Shown piece after piece: positions 10,950 to 21,545 of a stretch of DNA of 64,000 nucleotides. The notes below the pieces were generated by a model. That model saw nothing but the letters and a program-made list of their open reading frames with translations, was not told the DNA's origin and made no database searches. Numbering within the stretch: position 1 is the stretch's first letter; each line of letters starts with the position of its first letter. Made by a program: the position numbers and the translations under genes. Source of the DNA: Morella rubra (taxonomy: Eukaryota; Streptophyta; Magnoliopsida; Fagales; Myricaceae); assembly GCA_003952965.2 (NCBI GenBank), contig CM025854.1, positions 7,221,671 through 7,285,670 of the forward strand. Reading direction: 5' to 3'.

Positions 10950-11124
10950 TTGCAAATCCCTCACCTCCTTCTGCATCACCTTAGCCGCCTTCTTCTTAGC
11001 CATAGAAAAAACCATGTGATCCATAGCATCCTCGTCTTTAGTGGCAAATTTGACGGCTCAAGCGAGGTGATTGATTCTTGTTCTCGTTCTCGCACTTACC
11101 TGTGAAATTGTTGACCAAGAACAT
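10950..11124 (-). pseudogene. CCDC47-like (DUF1682) pseudogene fragment, cut by the gypsy element
   Basis: Read on the minus strand, 11,124 to about 11,085 gives VNNFTGKCENEN. After a frame change, 11,062-10,950 gives a segment with KFATKDEDAMDHMVF and KKKAAKVMQKEVRDLQ. These resemble two separate parts of the plant DUF1682/CCDC47 protein (endoplasmic reticulum membrane protein of the PAT translocon complex): a segment after its transmembrane helix and a later conserved stretch. About 60 residues normally lying between them are missing. The match is from memory, not from a search. The frameshift, internal deletion and absence of further exons mark it as a relic. The gypsy element inserted at its 5' side; the few preceding codons lie at 31,974-31,990. 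Confidence 0.5.
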
Positions 11125-11304
11125 TGACGAATTAGTTGATTTACAGAGAACACTCAGAGTAAATGCATCTCGATCTTCACGTAATTCCTTCTATAAAATA
11201 ACAAATATGATCCCGGACACTGGGGTAAAGCACCTCCGATGCTAAAGTCAGTACTTTGGTTTAACGATTTCTCTATTCTTTTTTCTTTTAATCGAAACCT
11301 CATC

Positions 11305-12970
11305 TTATTCCAACAAACCACACAACAAACAAATATTAAGGCGGGTCTGTGCCAGCATACATCCAAGGTAAATCAAGAAATGCTCACAACTACGAGGGTT
11401 GCCACCCAAGCTAAACTCAGCTGCGGCCCAACGAGTAAGGTGGTGCACAACCTCATTCGCACCTCGAGGAACATGAAGAGCTTTCCAACTCTTCATCTAA
11501 CGACAGACATCAACAATGTCCAGAACTATGTGATGGATCCTCCACTCAGAACGTGCAGGGAACCTATTAATCGCTTTCATCACCAACTCTGAATCCCCTT
11601 CTAGACTACCGTCTTTGAAACCCATTTGCTGAACAAACTCCACACCCAGCTTGGCTGCCAATGCCTCTCCCACCAGCGGCTGGACAGCCTCTATTTTCAA
11701 GAAGGTAGACCCTTTGACAACACCCAAATGATCCCGAATAATTGCAGCAACCACAGCAAATTCATCCCTCGTCGCCACATCCACATCCACGTTAACCTTA
11801 ACCACCTCAGTAGGTGGAGGTTTCCAAACGGGTTGTAACCCTCCTATTTGCACTTTAGATTTCCAGGCATCCCAATGCTCTCTGCTGATCTTTTGGACCC
11901 GAGAAGCCAGCTCACTAGTATCACAACAGATCCCCTCGTGTATAACACGATTCCGCGCTACCCAAATCATATCCATCGCATTGGTTGCAAATAGTTGAAA
12001 GCGTTGCTGCTCCTCCATTTCAATACCTATATACCGATGTGGGTGACAAATTTTCTTAATCCAATCCCTCACCGAGCCTGTACCAATCCTTAATATATCG
12101 ATCTGCCAAGGATATTCACTCCAAATGGCTCTGCTGAATGGGCACTCCAGCATCAAGTGGTGAGTTGTCTCTAGCTGCTCTCCGCACAATGAACATGAGA
12201 CTTCGGTATTTCCATCAGCTCCACAACTCCTAATACGATCTGCCACTCTAGTCTTTGTCGGCAGTATGTCCCACACAACCTTCCAAAGCAACATTTTCAG
12301 CCGGTCATGCATAAGCAACTTCCATAGATCTTTCCACTCACTATGGCTCAAAGGATTTGTACCACTGGCACGCTGCCCCACAACTTTCTTATGAATAGAC
12401 TTCATAGAAAAGTCACCAGACGCCTCCAACGTCAAAAAAAGAGTCTTGTACACCTGCACCAGCCACCTTAACTTTAAATATTTCACTGGTAGCTTCTTGT
12501 GAAAAAAACCTATGAACCACTGTCCTATTCCAGCTATGCCCGTCGTCTAACAGCAGGTCCCTCACAGTCATACCACTCCTCAAGCCTTCACTCTCCTCCC
12601 TTAGACACGGTTTAAAGCCTGGAATTGACGGTACCCACGGATCACGATCTAAAAATATCTCCTGGCCAGAACCCACTTGATAACACATACCCGCTGTCAA
12701 CACCTCCCTAGAGCGAACAATACTTTTCCAAAGCCATGAGGAGTTACCACCCGCACCCACCTACCAAAAATCCTTTCCTTTCAAATATTTTCCACTCAGC
12801 ACCCTCACCCACAAACTATCATTTTCTGTTATCATCTTCCAAGCCAACTTTGAAATTTGCGCTTGATTTACCTCTGCTGTTCTTCTTATACCCAGCCCCC
12901 CTTCACACTTAGGTAAACATATTGACGACCAAACTTTTAACGACAAATGCCTAGCTTTCTCATCTGAATA
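11305..12970 (-). pseudogene. LINE ORF2 connector, zf-RVT and RNase H
   Basis: Three overlapping segments continue ORF2. The first (12,946-12,761) has LPKCEGGLGIRRTAEVNQA. The second (12,760-12,413) has the LDRDPWVPSIPGF connector. The long one (12,486-11,497) has the zinc-binding CSLCGEQLETTHHLMLECPF and an RNase H domain (KVNVDVDVATRDEFAVVAAI with the first catalytic Asp; LEGDSELVMKAI). The end, HVPRGANEVVHHLTRWAA, lies in another frame at 11,496-11,305. A C-terminal RNase H is usual in plant L1 elements. At least three frameshifts are present. Confidence 0.85.
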
Positions 12971-12987
12971 GCCCTACCAGAAATTTT

Positions 12988-15690
12988 TCAAAGCTTTATC
13001 AATCTCCTTGCACCAACTTTGTGCAATAAATAAAAGCTCATCAGATAAGAAGGTAAAGCAGTAGCCACAGCCTTAATCATCACCATCCTTCCCACTTGTG
13101 CTAGTATCTTCACCTTCCAACCTGAAATCTTGGAAAAAAATTTCTCTTTGATATCCTCAACAGCCCTCATCCGTGTACGGGGAAATAACAAAGGAAGTCC
13201 AAGATGCTTGGCTTTCGAGGGAAGCTTTTTTAATCTCAACTGATCCAAGATTGATAAGATAGCTTGACCCTGAAATTTTTTACTAAAATGTACTAATGAT
13301 TTGTCCCTATTCAATTTTTGGCCCAACCAAGCCATATATTTCGCAAGACATTCATCAAGCTTCATAGCCTCCCGGAGGGTCGCCTTTGCGAATAGAAGAA
13401 GATCATCCGCAAACAATAAATGTGAAATACTGGGTGCATCACGTCCCACCTTAATTCCTTGGAGATTGCCTCTTTGTTCCTCTCGTAGCAGTAATCTGGA
13501 CAAAACCTCAAAGCACATAATAAATAGATATGGAGAGATAGGATCACCTTGTCAAAGCCCCCGAGAAGGAAGAAAATGTCCAAAAGGGCTCCCGTTGATA
13601 AGGATCGAAAAAGAAGCAATAGATATGCATTGCTTAATCCAATTAAGCCATATAGGACTAAAACCAAACATCTCAAACACCTTCAGCACAAAAGCTCCAT
13701 TCCACCCTATCATACGCTTTCTCCATATCTACCTTAATAGCCAACCAACCACCTCTTCCTTGCTTGTGATTCATCCCATGAAATATCTCTGCTGCAGCTA
13801 TATAATTATCTTGAATTGCTCTTTCTGGTACAAAAGCAAGTTGGAAAGGGGAAATAAGCTTGGGTAGCACCACTTTCAAACGATCCGCCAGAATTTTAAA
13901 AATAAGCTTATGGATCACATTACATAAACTGATAGGCCGAAAATGACTAATCTTAGAAGGATAGTCAATCTTTGGGATCCTATTAAGCTCAGGAAGCATT
14001 ACACCAGTCACAAAAAAATCTTGTACCGCGCGTACCACATCCACCCCAACCACTTCCTAAAAATGCTTGAAAAACAATACCGACCAAGAGAACTCATCTT
14101 TTAGGGTACAATTTCCACCGCGGGTAAGCATGTCAATCTCCCTTGCACCATTACTTAGATTGCAATAAATAAAAGCTCATCAGATAAGAAGGTAAAGCAG
14201 TTAGCCACAGCCTTCAATCATCACCATCCTTCCCACTTTTGGCTCCAAGTCCATCTTCACCTTCCAACCTGAAATCTTAGGAAAAAAATTTCTCTTTGAT
14301 ATCCTCAACAGCCCTCATCCGTGTACGGGGAAATAACAAAGGAAGTCCAAGATGCTTGGCTTTTGCTTTTTTAATCTCAACTGATCCTGATAAGATAGCT
14401 TGACCCTGAAATTTTTTACTAAAATGTACTAATGATTTGTCCCTATTCAATTTTTGGCCCAACCAAGCCATATATTTCGCAAGATCAAGCTTCATAGACC
14501 CGGAGGGTCGCCTTTGCGAATAGAAGAAGATCATCCGCAAGCATGTGAAATAGGGTGCATCACGTCCCACCTTAATTCCTTGGAGAGCCTCTTTGTTCCT
14601 CTCGTAGTAATCTACAAAACCTCAGCCATAATAAATAGATATGGAGAGATAATCCTTGTCAAAGTATTGCCGAAAAAGAAGCAATAGATATGCATTGCTT
14701 AATCCAATTAAGCCATATAGGACTAAAACCAAACATCTCAAACACCTTCAGCACAAAAGCTCCATTCCACCCTATCATACGCTTTCTCCATATCTACCTT
14801 AATAGCCAACCAACCACCTCTTCCTTGCTTGTGATTCATCCCATGAAATATCTCTGCTGCAGCTATATAATTATCTTGAATTGCTCTTCCTGGTACAAAA
14901 GCAAGTTGGAAAGGGGAAATAAGCTTGGGTAGCACCACTTTCAAACGATCCGCCAGAATTTTAAAAATAAGCTTATGGATCACATTACATAAACTGATAG
15001 GCCGAAAATGACTAATCTTAGAAGGATAGTCAATCTTTGGGATCATAGTAATATTTGTACTATTAAGCTCAGGAAGCATTACACCAGTCACAAAAAAATC
15101 TTGTACCGCGCGTACCACATCCACCCCAACCACTTCCTAAAAATGCTTGAAAAACAATACCGTCATCCCATCCGGCCCAAGAGATTTCTCTAAACTCATC
15201 TTTCGTAGGGTACTATAAATTTCCACCGCATCCGGTATCATAGTAAGCATGTCATTATCCTCCCTAGTAATCATGGGGTCAATCAACTTATCCAAATCTG
15301 CCAGTATTACAAGATCACTAGATAAGAACTGCTAATAAAAAACCACCAACTCTTTTCCAATTTCTAATCTCCCCGAAATCCACCCCCCATTATCAGATTT
15401 CAACTTCAAAATATTATTCCGACATCGCCGAATTATCGTAGAGGCATGAAAATATTTTGTATCTAGTTCATTGGAAACCAACCATGAAACCCGAGCCTTT
15501 TGTCTCCACAAAATTTCCAACCGCCTCATCTGCTCATCCAGCTCACAAAGGAGAGCACATTCCCATTGAAAATTATTCAGGGTCGGCAAAGACTGCTGAA
15601 TTGACCCGATCAGTTCCTTAACATGCGAGATGGCACTCTGTATATTTCCAAAAATGCTCCTATTCCATTGTCTTAAGGCAAACCGAGTGG
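12988..15690 (-). pseudogene. LINE ORF2 linker and reverse transcriptase, internally duplicated
   Basis: The linker (15,856-15,332; WNRSIFGNIQSAISHVKEL, WLVSNELDTKYFHAS) leads into RT. RT N-terminal motifs FRPISLCNVIHKLIFKILAD and FQLAFVPGRAIQDN appear at 15,133-14,738 and again at 14,053-13,673. RT C-terminal motifs, including the catalytic LLFADDLLLF, are intact at 13,518-12,988 and eroded at 14,570-14,277. So the RT is present one and a half times over. The outer halves read well while the inner halves are full of small deletions, which destroys the ORF. Confidence 0.85.
12990..15255 (-). repeat. Tandem duplication of ~1.1 kb in LINE ORF2
   Basis: Copy 1 (about 12,990-14,135) and copy 2 (about 14,136-15,255) are direct repeats of the same RT sequence. 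Copy 2 lacks many 2-20 bp pieces in 14,160-14,700 that copy 1 retains. Copy 1 lacks pieces in 13,970-14,135 that copy 2 retains. Nearly all differences are deletions, and they crowd toward the junction at about 14,135. Confidence 0.9.
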
Positions 15691-16530
15691 CTCTTATTTT
15701 TTTAAAGAGAGAATATGCAAGCATCCCACCTGTAGCTTGAGCCCAAGTTGTCGCAACAACGCCCATACATAAGGGCTCCCTCGTCCAGTAGCCTTCAAAT
15801 TTGAAGGCTTTGGGAGCACACTGCTCCATACCATATAGTGACAACACCAACGGCACGTGATCCGAATTTGTGAGGGGTAATGGTGTATCAATGCACTTTG
15901 GTACTTCACCCTCTAAGGAATATTGGAAATCCCACGATCAAGACGTTCTCATATATTAGCAAATCATGGCCGCTTATTACACCAGGTAAACTTAGAATCA
16001 ACAAACCCCAAGTCGACAAAGTCCATGGTATGCATAAAATGTTTTAATCCCCTCGACGTAGAAACCGCCACACAACGACCTCCTTGCTTCTCATCTTGCC
16101 ATATCTACTCATTAAAATCCCCCATACACATCCAAGGCATGGATACATTCTGCCCAAACTCCATTAATTCCTGCCAAAACTCGATTTTTTCCCTCCACCT
16201 CACAAGCCTATAAACAAGAGAGCACAGAAAGACAGGATCACCCCCACGCGGATCCATCTCCAGATGGAAATAATGTTCAGATTGCGAAATAACACGAAAC
16301 TGAAAACCCAGACGCCAACAAAACACTAAACCTCCGCGACGCCCAATCGGAGGCATAGTAATAAAATACGTAAACCCAATCTTCTTCATAACACGAGCAA
16401 CAAAAGTACAATCAATCTTAGTCTCCATAAGAAAAATTCCCGCTAGGTCCATTGTCTTCACAACTTCCCGGAGGGCACGAGTTGCCGAAGGTCGTCCCAA
16501 CCTCCGACAATTCCAAGAAATTAGCTTCAT
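15690..16530 (-). pseudogene. LINE ORF2 endonuclease domain
   Basis: ORF2 begins at 16,530 with MKLISWNCRRLGRPSATRAL, the hallmark start of plant L1 ORF2 and its apurinic/apyrimidinic-type endonuclease. METKID (metal-binding Glu) lies near 16,410 and a WMCMGDFNE motif at about 16,105-16,131. A stop follows the GDFNE motif, and the later part (DSNHVPL-like, near 15,860) is in other frames. The domain nicks target DNA for target-primed reverse transcription. This copy is broken after 142 codons. Confidence 0.85.
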
Positions 16531-16890
16531 GGAGAAGGTGGGGGCATGGGATGGCCCGCCTCCTCAGCCTTGTCTAAGTCAGCACACTTAACAACACGTG
16601 ACCGCTTCCTTTGTGCCAGCAATTTCCTCCCAGAGCGACCACTAGAATCCCTCTTATTCCTCCTTAGCGTTATGCTACCTGAATCACCTATATGAAATAG
16701 GTCTGCCAAAGAATGTTCCACGGGGACTCTCCCCAATTGGAACTTTAGTCATCACAATATCCTTGCCACGCTTCGGCACGGGATAGCACCCCATCTCACT
16801 AGGCTCTAGTTGATGCTTCAGACCTCCTACACTGCTCAAGAGACTAGCCGGTATCAAACCAAACATCCCACTGCCAGAATTGCCACTAGA

Positions 16891-18185
16891 CTATTTCAAC
16901 CACACCTTTTTCCTTCCTTGAGCCAAATCATACAAATTCACTTGCTGAGCTTGCCCCAGAAGCCCATCACCTGAACGAGGCCCCATTTCTAGCCCATTAG
17001 TCCAACCCAAATCAGCCCCGGACTCCCCCTCCGCATTTGACGGTTTATTATCAGGAACAATCCCGCGTTGACTGGATACTAGGTCCTGCTGAGATTCTTC
17101 CAAATCATTAATGGTAATAACAAGCCTTGAAATTTCAGGCAATCCGTTGGTATCGACCCCTAACCCCAAATCACGCCTAGTATCCTCCTTTTGGATGGAA
17201 GGCAGCTCAGTACCCTTTTGTAGAAAACCTTCCAAAACAGGTTTCGCGCCATCCAACTTTGAATTCCCAATCACCCGAGATTGCGGAACAAAATTCTCTG
17301 CCACCACTCCTCCCTTTTTTCCATTCTCCGCCGCCATCTGCCTTTCCCCACTTCCTTCACTCCCAGCCCAATCCAATCCACTCTTAGTCCATTGAGGCAC
17401 CAGAGTGCCCCCTCGTTCAAAATGCTCAGTTTTCTCCTCCACCACCTGAGCCACCGGTGGAAAACCTCTCATCTTGTCAGTCAGAGCATAATTCTGGAAG
17501 TGTGGAGGATGTTGAAAATAAGACCCAATAGTATGGTCGATAAGACCACAATGGAAACAGAAGGAGGACAACCTCTCATATTTGAATCCAATCCAGACCG
17601 ATGCCCCATCTTCACAATAATAAGGGAAACCCGGTTGTAGTGGCTGAGTTGCAAGAAAACGAATCTTAAGATGAATAAACGAAATATGTTCGCCAATATT
17701 ATCCATCTCCAGAAACTCCCCCAACTTGTTGCCAATCAACCTTGCATTGTCTTCATTAAAAATTCCAGGGGAAAACCATGGATTTGTATCCAATACACCA
17801 CAAATGACAAATCCACTTCATCATTGGTCTTCTTCGGTTCCCATTCTTTCAACACCATATAGGAACGCTTAAAATTCCATGGCCCCTGACTTAACAAACG
17901 GTCCTTCTCCTCTAATGTTGGAAAGGTAAACAAGAACCGATTCGCCCCAACTTCTTCAATCTTCAGGTCAGATACAAATCTCCAGCTAGCCTTAATGATA
18001 GGCTGAATAATATGAAACGGGTAAATTTTCTTGGACACCAACTTTCCAATCAACGACGCTTGACGAATATGGGTCGCTCTACTTCGATTAGGCTTCAAAA
18101 ATCCTGACAGGTCATCCCAAGAAAGCTGTTTTCTTCTTTCAATGAGTTCCTCCCTTCTACGCACCCCAAACAGTAAAGCCCACAC
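16891..18185 (-). pseudogene. LINE ORF1 (DUF4283-like plus zinc knuckle), no ATG
   Basis: An open segment 18,185-17,736 has the plant LINE ORF1 pattern (DUF4283 type), with a central FTFPTLEEKDRLLSQGPWNF. A shifted segment 17,793-16,891 continues with a CCHC-type motif near 17,560 (FCFHCGLIDHTIGSYFQHP, where the third Cys position is a Tyr-Phe). A low-complexity linker follows, rich in Gly, Glu and Ser. ORF1 proteins bind LINE RNA. No ATG exists between 18,185 and the LINE 5' end, so the normal start has been lost, and there is a frameshift at about 17,765. Not functional as it stands. Confidence 0.8.
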
Positions 18186-18845
18186 TGGGAAACAAAGATA
18201 AACACAGAGCGCTAACTAGTAAAAAGAAAACGTAAGACCTAGGAAGATAAGAAAATGGTGATAAAACACCAGGACGGCCAAGGCCAAGGAATGGAAGGAG
18301 AGAGCAGAACGCTTAGGAGCTCACTAGGAGCGGTCCGATTTAACGATTTCTCTATTCAATTTCTCAAGAATCACTTACCTTTCTTCTTTATAGTGCTCTG
18401 CTTCTATAGCCTTTTCTTCATGTCTTCATGTTTCCCTTTTTTGAGGAACTTTAATCCCTCCTTTCATCGTGCTACGTGGTACATTCCTTCTACATGTTCC
18501 ACAGTGGGCGTTAGTCTTTTGTCGTGGTGAACGTTGGGATCGTGGGAATGCTACAAGTTAAAAGTTAGCTTATAATTGTTTACGACGCGTGCCGTGGTTT
18601 TCCTTTTTTTGGGGCTTGGTGCGATACGTGTCTTTCATTGTCATTGGGCTTTTTGTATGATCATATTCATTCGGCCCAAATAGATTTGGGCTAGATTGGT
18701 TCAATTTTGGTATCATTAGAGTCCCCACATTCTCAGGCAGATTCATTTATGAATCAAGTCGAGAATATTTGCTGATGCTTTCATATACACGTGTGTATGC
18801 AAATCAAAGCCAATGCTTAACGAATGGAATTTATTTACTAAATGA

Positions 18846-19330
18846 TCATACATCAGTCCAAGAAGGAATTGTCCAGTCAATTTCTTCTCCTTCAGAACCC
18901 AAGCATGAATCATTATAAGTAAATTCTTTGTTTGCATAACATATATCACAAAAATGTCTTCTGTAAGCAATCAACCAATCTTCAAACGACGTTGGTTGGC
19001 TTTCTTCTTTCAGGATACAACAAGCTTCTTCTTGGAGACATTCCATTCTTTCTTTCAACTTGTATCAATGTACTTCAGCTATCACCCATCTGGCTGTGGC
19101 CTAGTCAATAATAGTATAGCACACAACTCTCATTTGCTCTGTTGTTAACTGTCTCCTCAGTTCTATCATTATTGTTATAGCAGTTCTTCTCGCATCTCCT
19201 CCTTGATGAGGATAGGTCAATGCGATGAGGTATTTGGCCTTCACATTTCCTCCTTTTGCCGAAGTATGAAGTTCTTTCAGTCCTTCTCTTACGGTTGCTT
19301 TCCAACACATCTTCGCACCGCCTTTGATAG
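18846..19330 (-). pseudogene. Possible F-box-protein-like (Sel1-type repeat) fragment A
   Basis: The minus strand reads EGLKELHTSAKGGNVKAKYL at about 19,285-19,226, then, after stops, FCDICYANKEF near 18,945. Plant F-box proteins of the At2g35280/At1g67623 kind have Sel1-like helical pairs of the form 'GLE-LK-A-ELGH-EA-Y' followed by a Cys-rich tail. The resemblance is moderate and from memory. Stops separate the two parts. It lies inside the retrotransposon, in pol orientation, with a related piece at 20,281-20,829. Confidence 0.35.
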
Positions 19331-19689
19331 AGAGCTCGTGTGGATTCTGGAATTCGTGACACTGATTACTCCATGCCAGCCACGCTTCTGTAGGGGGTAC
19401 GGAGGTTATATATTTTCAATCCTAAGCCTCAGGTATACCATAAGTGCGTGGGCTACCTTGCAGAACCTCTTTGATACTGTGCAAAGATTCTGCCATTCCC
19501 TTGGGTTGTTACGGATTACCCAGCTTATTATCTCACCCCAGATTTCTTCGGGTAAGCTATGGTTACGGTTTCGCTTGGATGACTACATTGTTTATCCTTT
19601 TGTTTTTCTTTCTTTTTGTCTAGGTATCTCTCCTTTTATTTGTTTGATATGACAATTTTTCAAAAAGTACTTTAAAATCCTTGGAAGAT

Positions 19690-20040
19690 CATGGGAATTG
19701 ATATGCATCATTTCTCCGTCTTCTGAGCAGCACATTCATTTAATGTGGCAGCTTTTGGCGCCTAATGCTCCGATTTCTTATCGTTTGCAGACGACACCTA
19801 GCAAATGAAAATCTTCTGATGATTGTTGGAACCGACATGTAGCATTTTTCCGTTTCTTGAGCAGCACATTCCATTTAATGCAGCAGCTTTTGATGCTTGA
19901 TGCTCCAGTTTTTTATCATTTATAGATGACACAAAGCAAATGAAAATATTTCGACGATCGGTTGAATTGAAGTGCATCATTTTTTCGTTTCTTGAGCAGC
20001 GCATTCCATTAATGCGGCAGCTTTTGACACTTGACGGTCC
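19690..20040. repeat. ~134-bp tandem repeat, about 2.5 copies
   Basis: The words TTGAGCAGC.CATTC..TTAATG and GCAAATGAAAAT recur with a period of about 134 bp: units begin near 19,708, 19,842 and 19,977, the last being partial. Differences between units are scattered substitutions and 1-3 bp gaps. The array lies in the non-coding 3' region of the Tat element. Confidence 0.75.
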
Positions 20041-20280
20041 AACACTTTGTCAAGTCTTGACAACGTGTGCCATGCCAGTTTTATTTGGACAGTTGTTACC
20101 GAATATGGTTCCTGTCTCAATCGCCAGTGATGTTCGGCTCTTGTCTTGTAGGCTCATTTCTAGCAGTTATCCTTTTGGTGGATTTCAACCAATTGGTTGG
20201 ATTTTTAAATGGCACGTCTTATTTCAAACCATGTAACTCATAAAAAAGAACTTTTACAAAATAAAAGTTAATTTTATTAA

Positions 20281-20829
20281 TCACGGGTACTGAAATATAA
20301 CATTTAGGCCAGGCCATTGTCTCATCATATGTTCATGAAGGTATTTGAACACCTTATTCACATAACATGTTTTACAAAGGTCTCTTCTTTGGTCTTTCCT
20401 CCCACGGTTTGACATGAAGGGTGGACTATAGCCATCTGGACATGGGACGTAATTTGCCATGTGGAAAATTACCCCTCCACATCCGATGTGGTGTGTTAGC
20501 CAGCCTTTCATTGCCCTTGTGAGAATCCTCATTCCCTTTCTTTCGAGACGCATTCTAAAATTCCAAATCACATCTCGTGCCTGCTGGCAAAATATTTCTT
20601 CCTCTGCAACGTGGTAAAGGATCACCATGAAGTATTGGGATGATTTGTGCCTTTCTGAAGCTGCTCCTTTCAGTTTGTAGATGACTTCAGGAGTAGTTCC
20701 TCCTTCACGCAATTGTCGAACTACTTCGATGAAGACTTCATAAGGGTTTCTCACTTCTCGGCAATGCCCCTTGAGCTGATGCCAGGTGTCAGTTGGCAGC
20801 GACGGGGTTGAGTAGTCTTCAAGATTCAT
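20281..20829 (-). pseudogene. Possible F-box-protein-like fragment B (182 codons)
   Basis: This open frame has an ATG at 20,829 and a stop at 20,281. It contains a helical segment (YKLKGAASERHKSSQYFMVI) resembling the repeat of At2g35280-type F-box proteins and a C-terminal CKTCYVNKVFKYLHEH tail that parallels the tail of fragment A. No F-box motif is visible. It shares pol orientation and sits between the antisense ORF and the 3' LTR. It could be a captured host gene piece or a Tat-specific accessory protein. Function unknown. Confidence 0.4.
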
Positions 20830-21545
20830 CCTTCTATAGGATAGATCAATTAAAGCTGCTCAATAGAATTCTCGGGATATAGCTTGAATTGCTTTCAATC
20901 CTCAATGTCCTTTTTTGCCGTGTAGCTGTCAATAACAGTGAGGACATCAAAGGGAAGGTAGAGAAGTTGATTGATTCTATCCATTTTGTTGAACTTATTT
21001 TTTGCTTTTTCCATTTTCGAGTGTATGCTTGTCCTATTTATAGACATTGCTGCCGATGTGCCATTTGATCAAGACCTTCATGGTTGCGTACTCGGCATCA
21101 ATGTGGCTTATTTCTAACTTTATTTCAGCATGTTCTCAAATTTCCCTGACAAAACACTTCGGTTGCCTTTCACAATGATGGGCATTTCAGTCATGTTGAC
21201 TTGGTCACCTACTTCTCTGTAGATTTTGTGACTTTTCCGATTCACTTGATCATGGTCTGACGGACGTCATTTCGGGATTTTCAGAAAATCTTTGACGCGC
21301 CTCGTTTTGCATCTGACTTATGTGCCTTTTTGTCTTTTCTTCCAACCAGCTCTTCTGTAGGCCTTACTATTCCTCGCGATTGTTTGAAAGAATATCTTGA
21401 AATGGTGCGCCTTTATCAAGGGCATTTTGGTCATTAGACCACAACTATTTTTGTATATACGATTGCAAGCTTGTTTTCCAAACTTCCTCTCCCGCTATCT
21501 TGCTCCTTTTCTTTACTCTCTTGTCTTCTTCTTTGCTCGCATACA
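20830..21545. other. Tat internal spacer
   Basis: Between fragment B and the antisense ORF there is non-coding, T-rich sequence with no recognised signal. If the antisense ORF is transcribed, its promoter would lie here, but I cannot identify one. Confidence 0.4.

Larger units (their letters stand above)
11279..18338 (-). mobile_element. L1-type LINE of near full length
   Basis: It is flanked by a perfect 19-bp target duplication, TTTAACGATTTCTCTATTC, at 11,260-11,278 and 18,339-18,357. The minus-strand 3' end at 11,279 carries a short A-rich tail. Order on the minus strand is ~150 bp 5' UTR, ORF1, ORF2 endonuclease, RT, zf-RVT, RNase H, ~25-90 bp 3' UTR. It inserted into an LTR of the gypsy element and is therefore younger than that element. 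ORF2 carries a 1.1-kb tandem duplication (see 12,990-15,255). Confidence 0.95.
11125..18718 (-). repeat. 3' LTR of the Tat element, split by a LINE
   Basis: The LTR lies in two pieces, 11,125-11,278 and 18,358-18,718 (about 515 bp together), separated by the LINE 11,279-18,338 plus one duplicated 19-bp target. Both pieces align in order with the 5' LTR at 31,457-31,968. On the minus strand it starts TAATGATACC (5' LTR: TGATGATACC) and ends TCGTCA. Confidence 0.9.
18719..20280 (-). mobile_element. Tat element 3' region next to the 3' LTR
   Basis: This is internal sequence of the gypsy element downstream of its extra ORF. It contains a possible F-box-like remnant (18,846-19,330) and the 134-bp repeats (19,690-20,040). 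No pol-type code remains. Confidence 0.6.

Noticed and set aside
11239-11592. 117-codon plus-strand open frame
   Set aside because: Crosses the LTR/LINE junction and is antisense to the LINE RNase H.
13301-13867. 188-codon plus-strand open frame (and its copy at 14,690-14,932)
   Set aside because: Antisense shadow of LINE reverse transcriptase; it reappears in the duplicated copy only because the DNA is duplicated.
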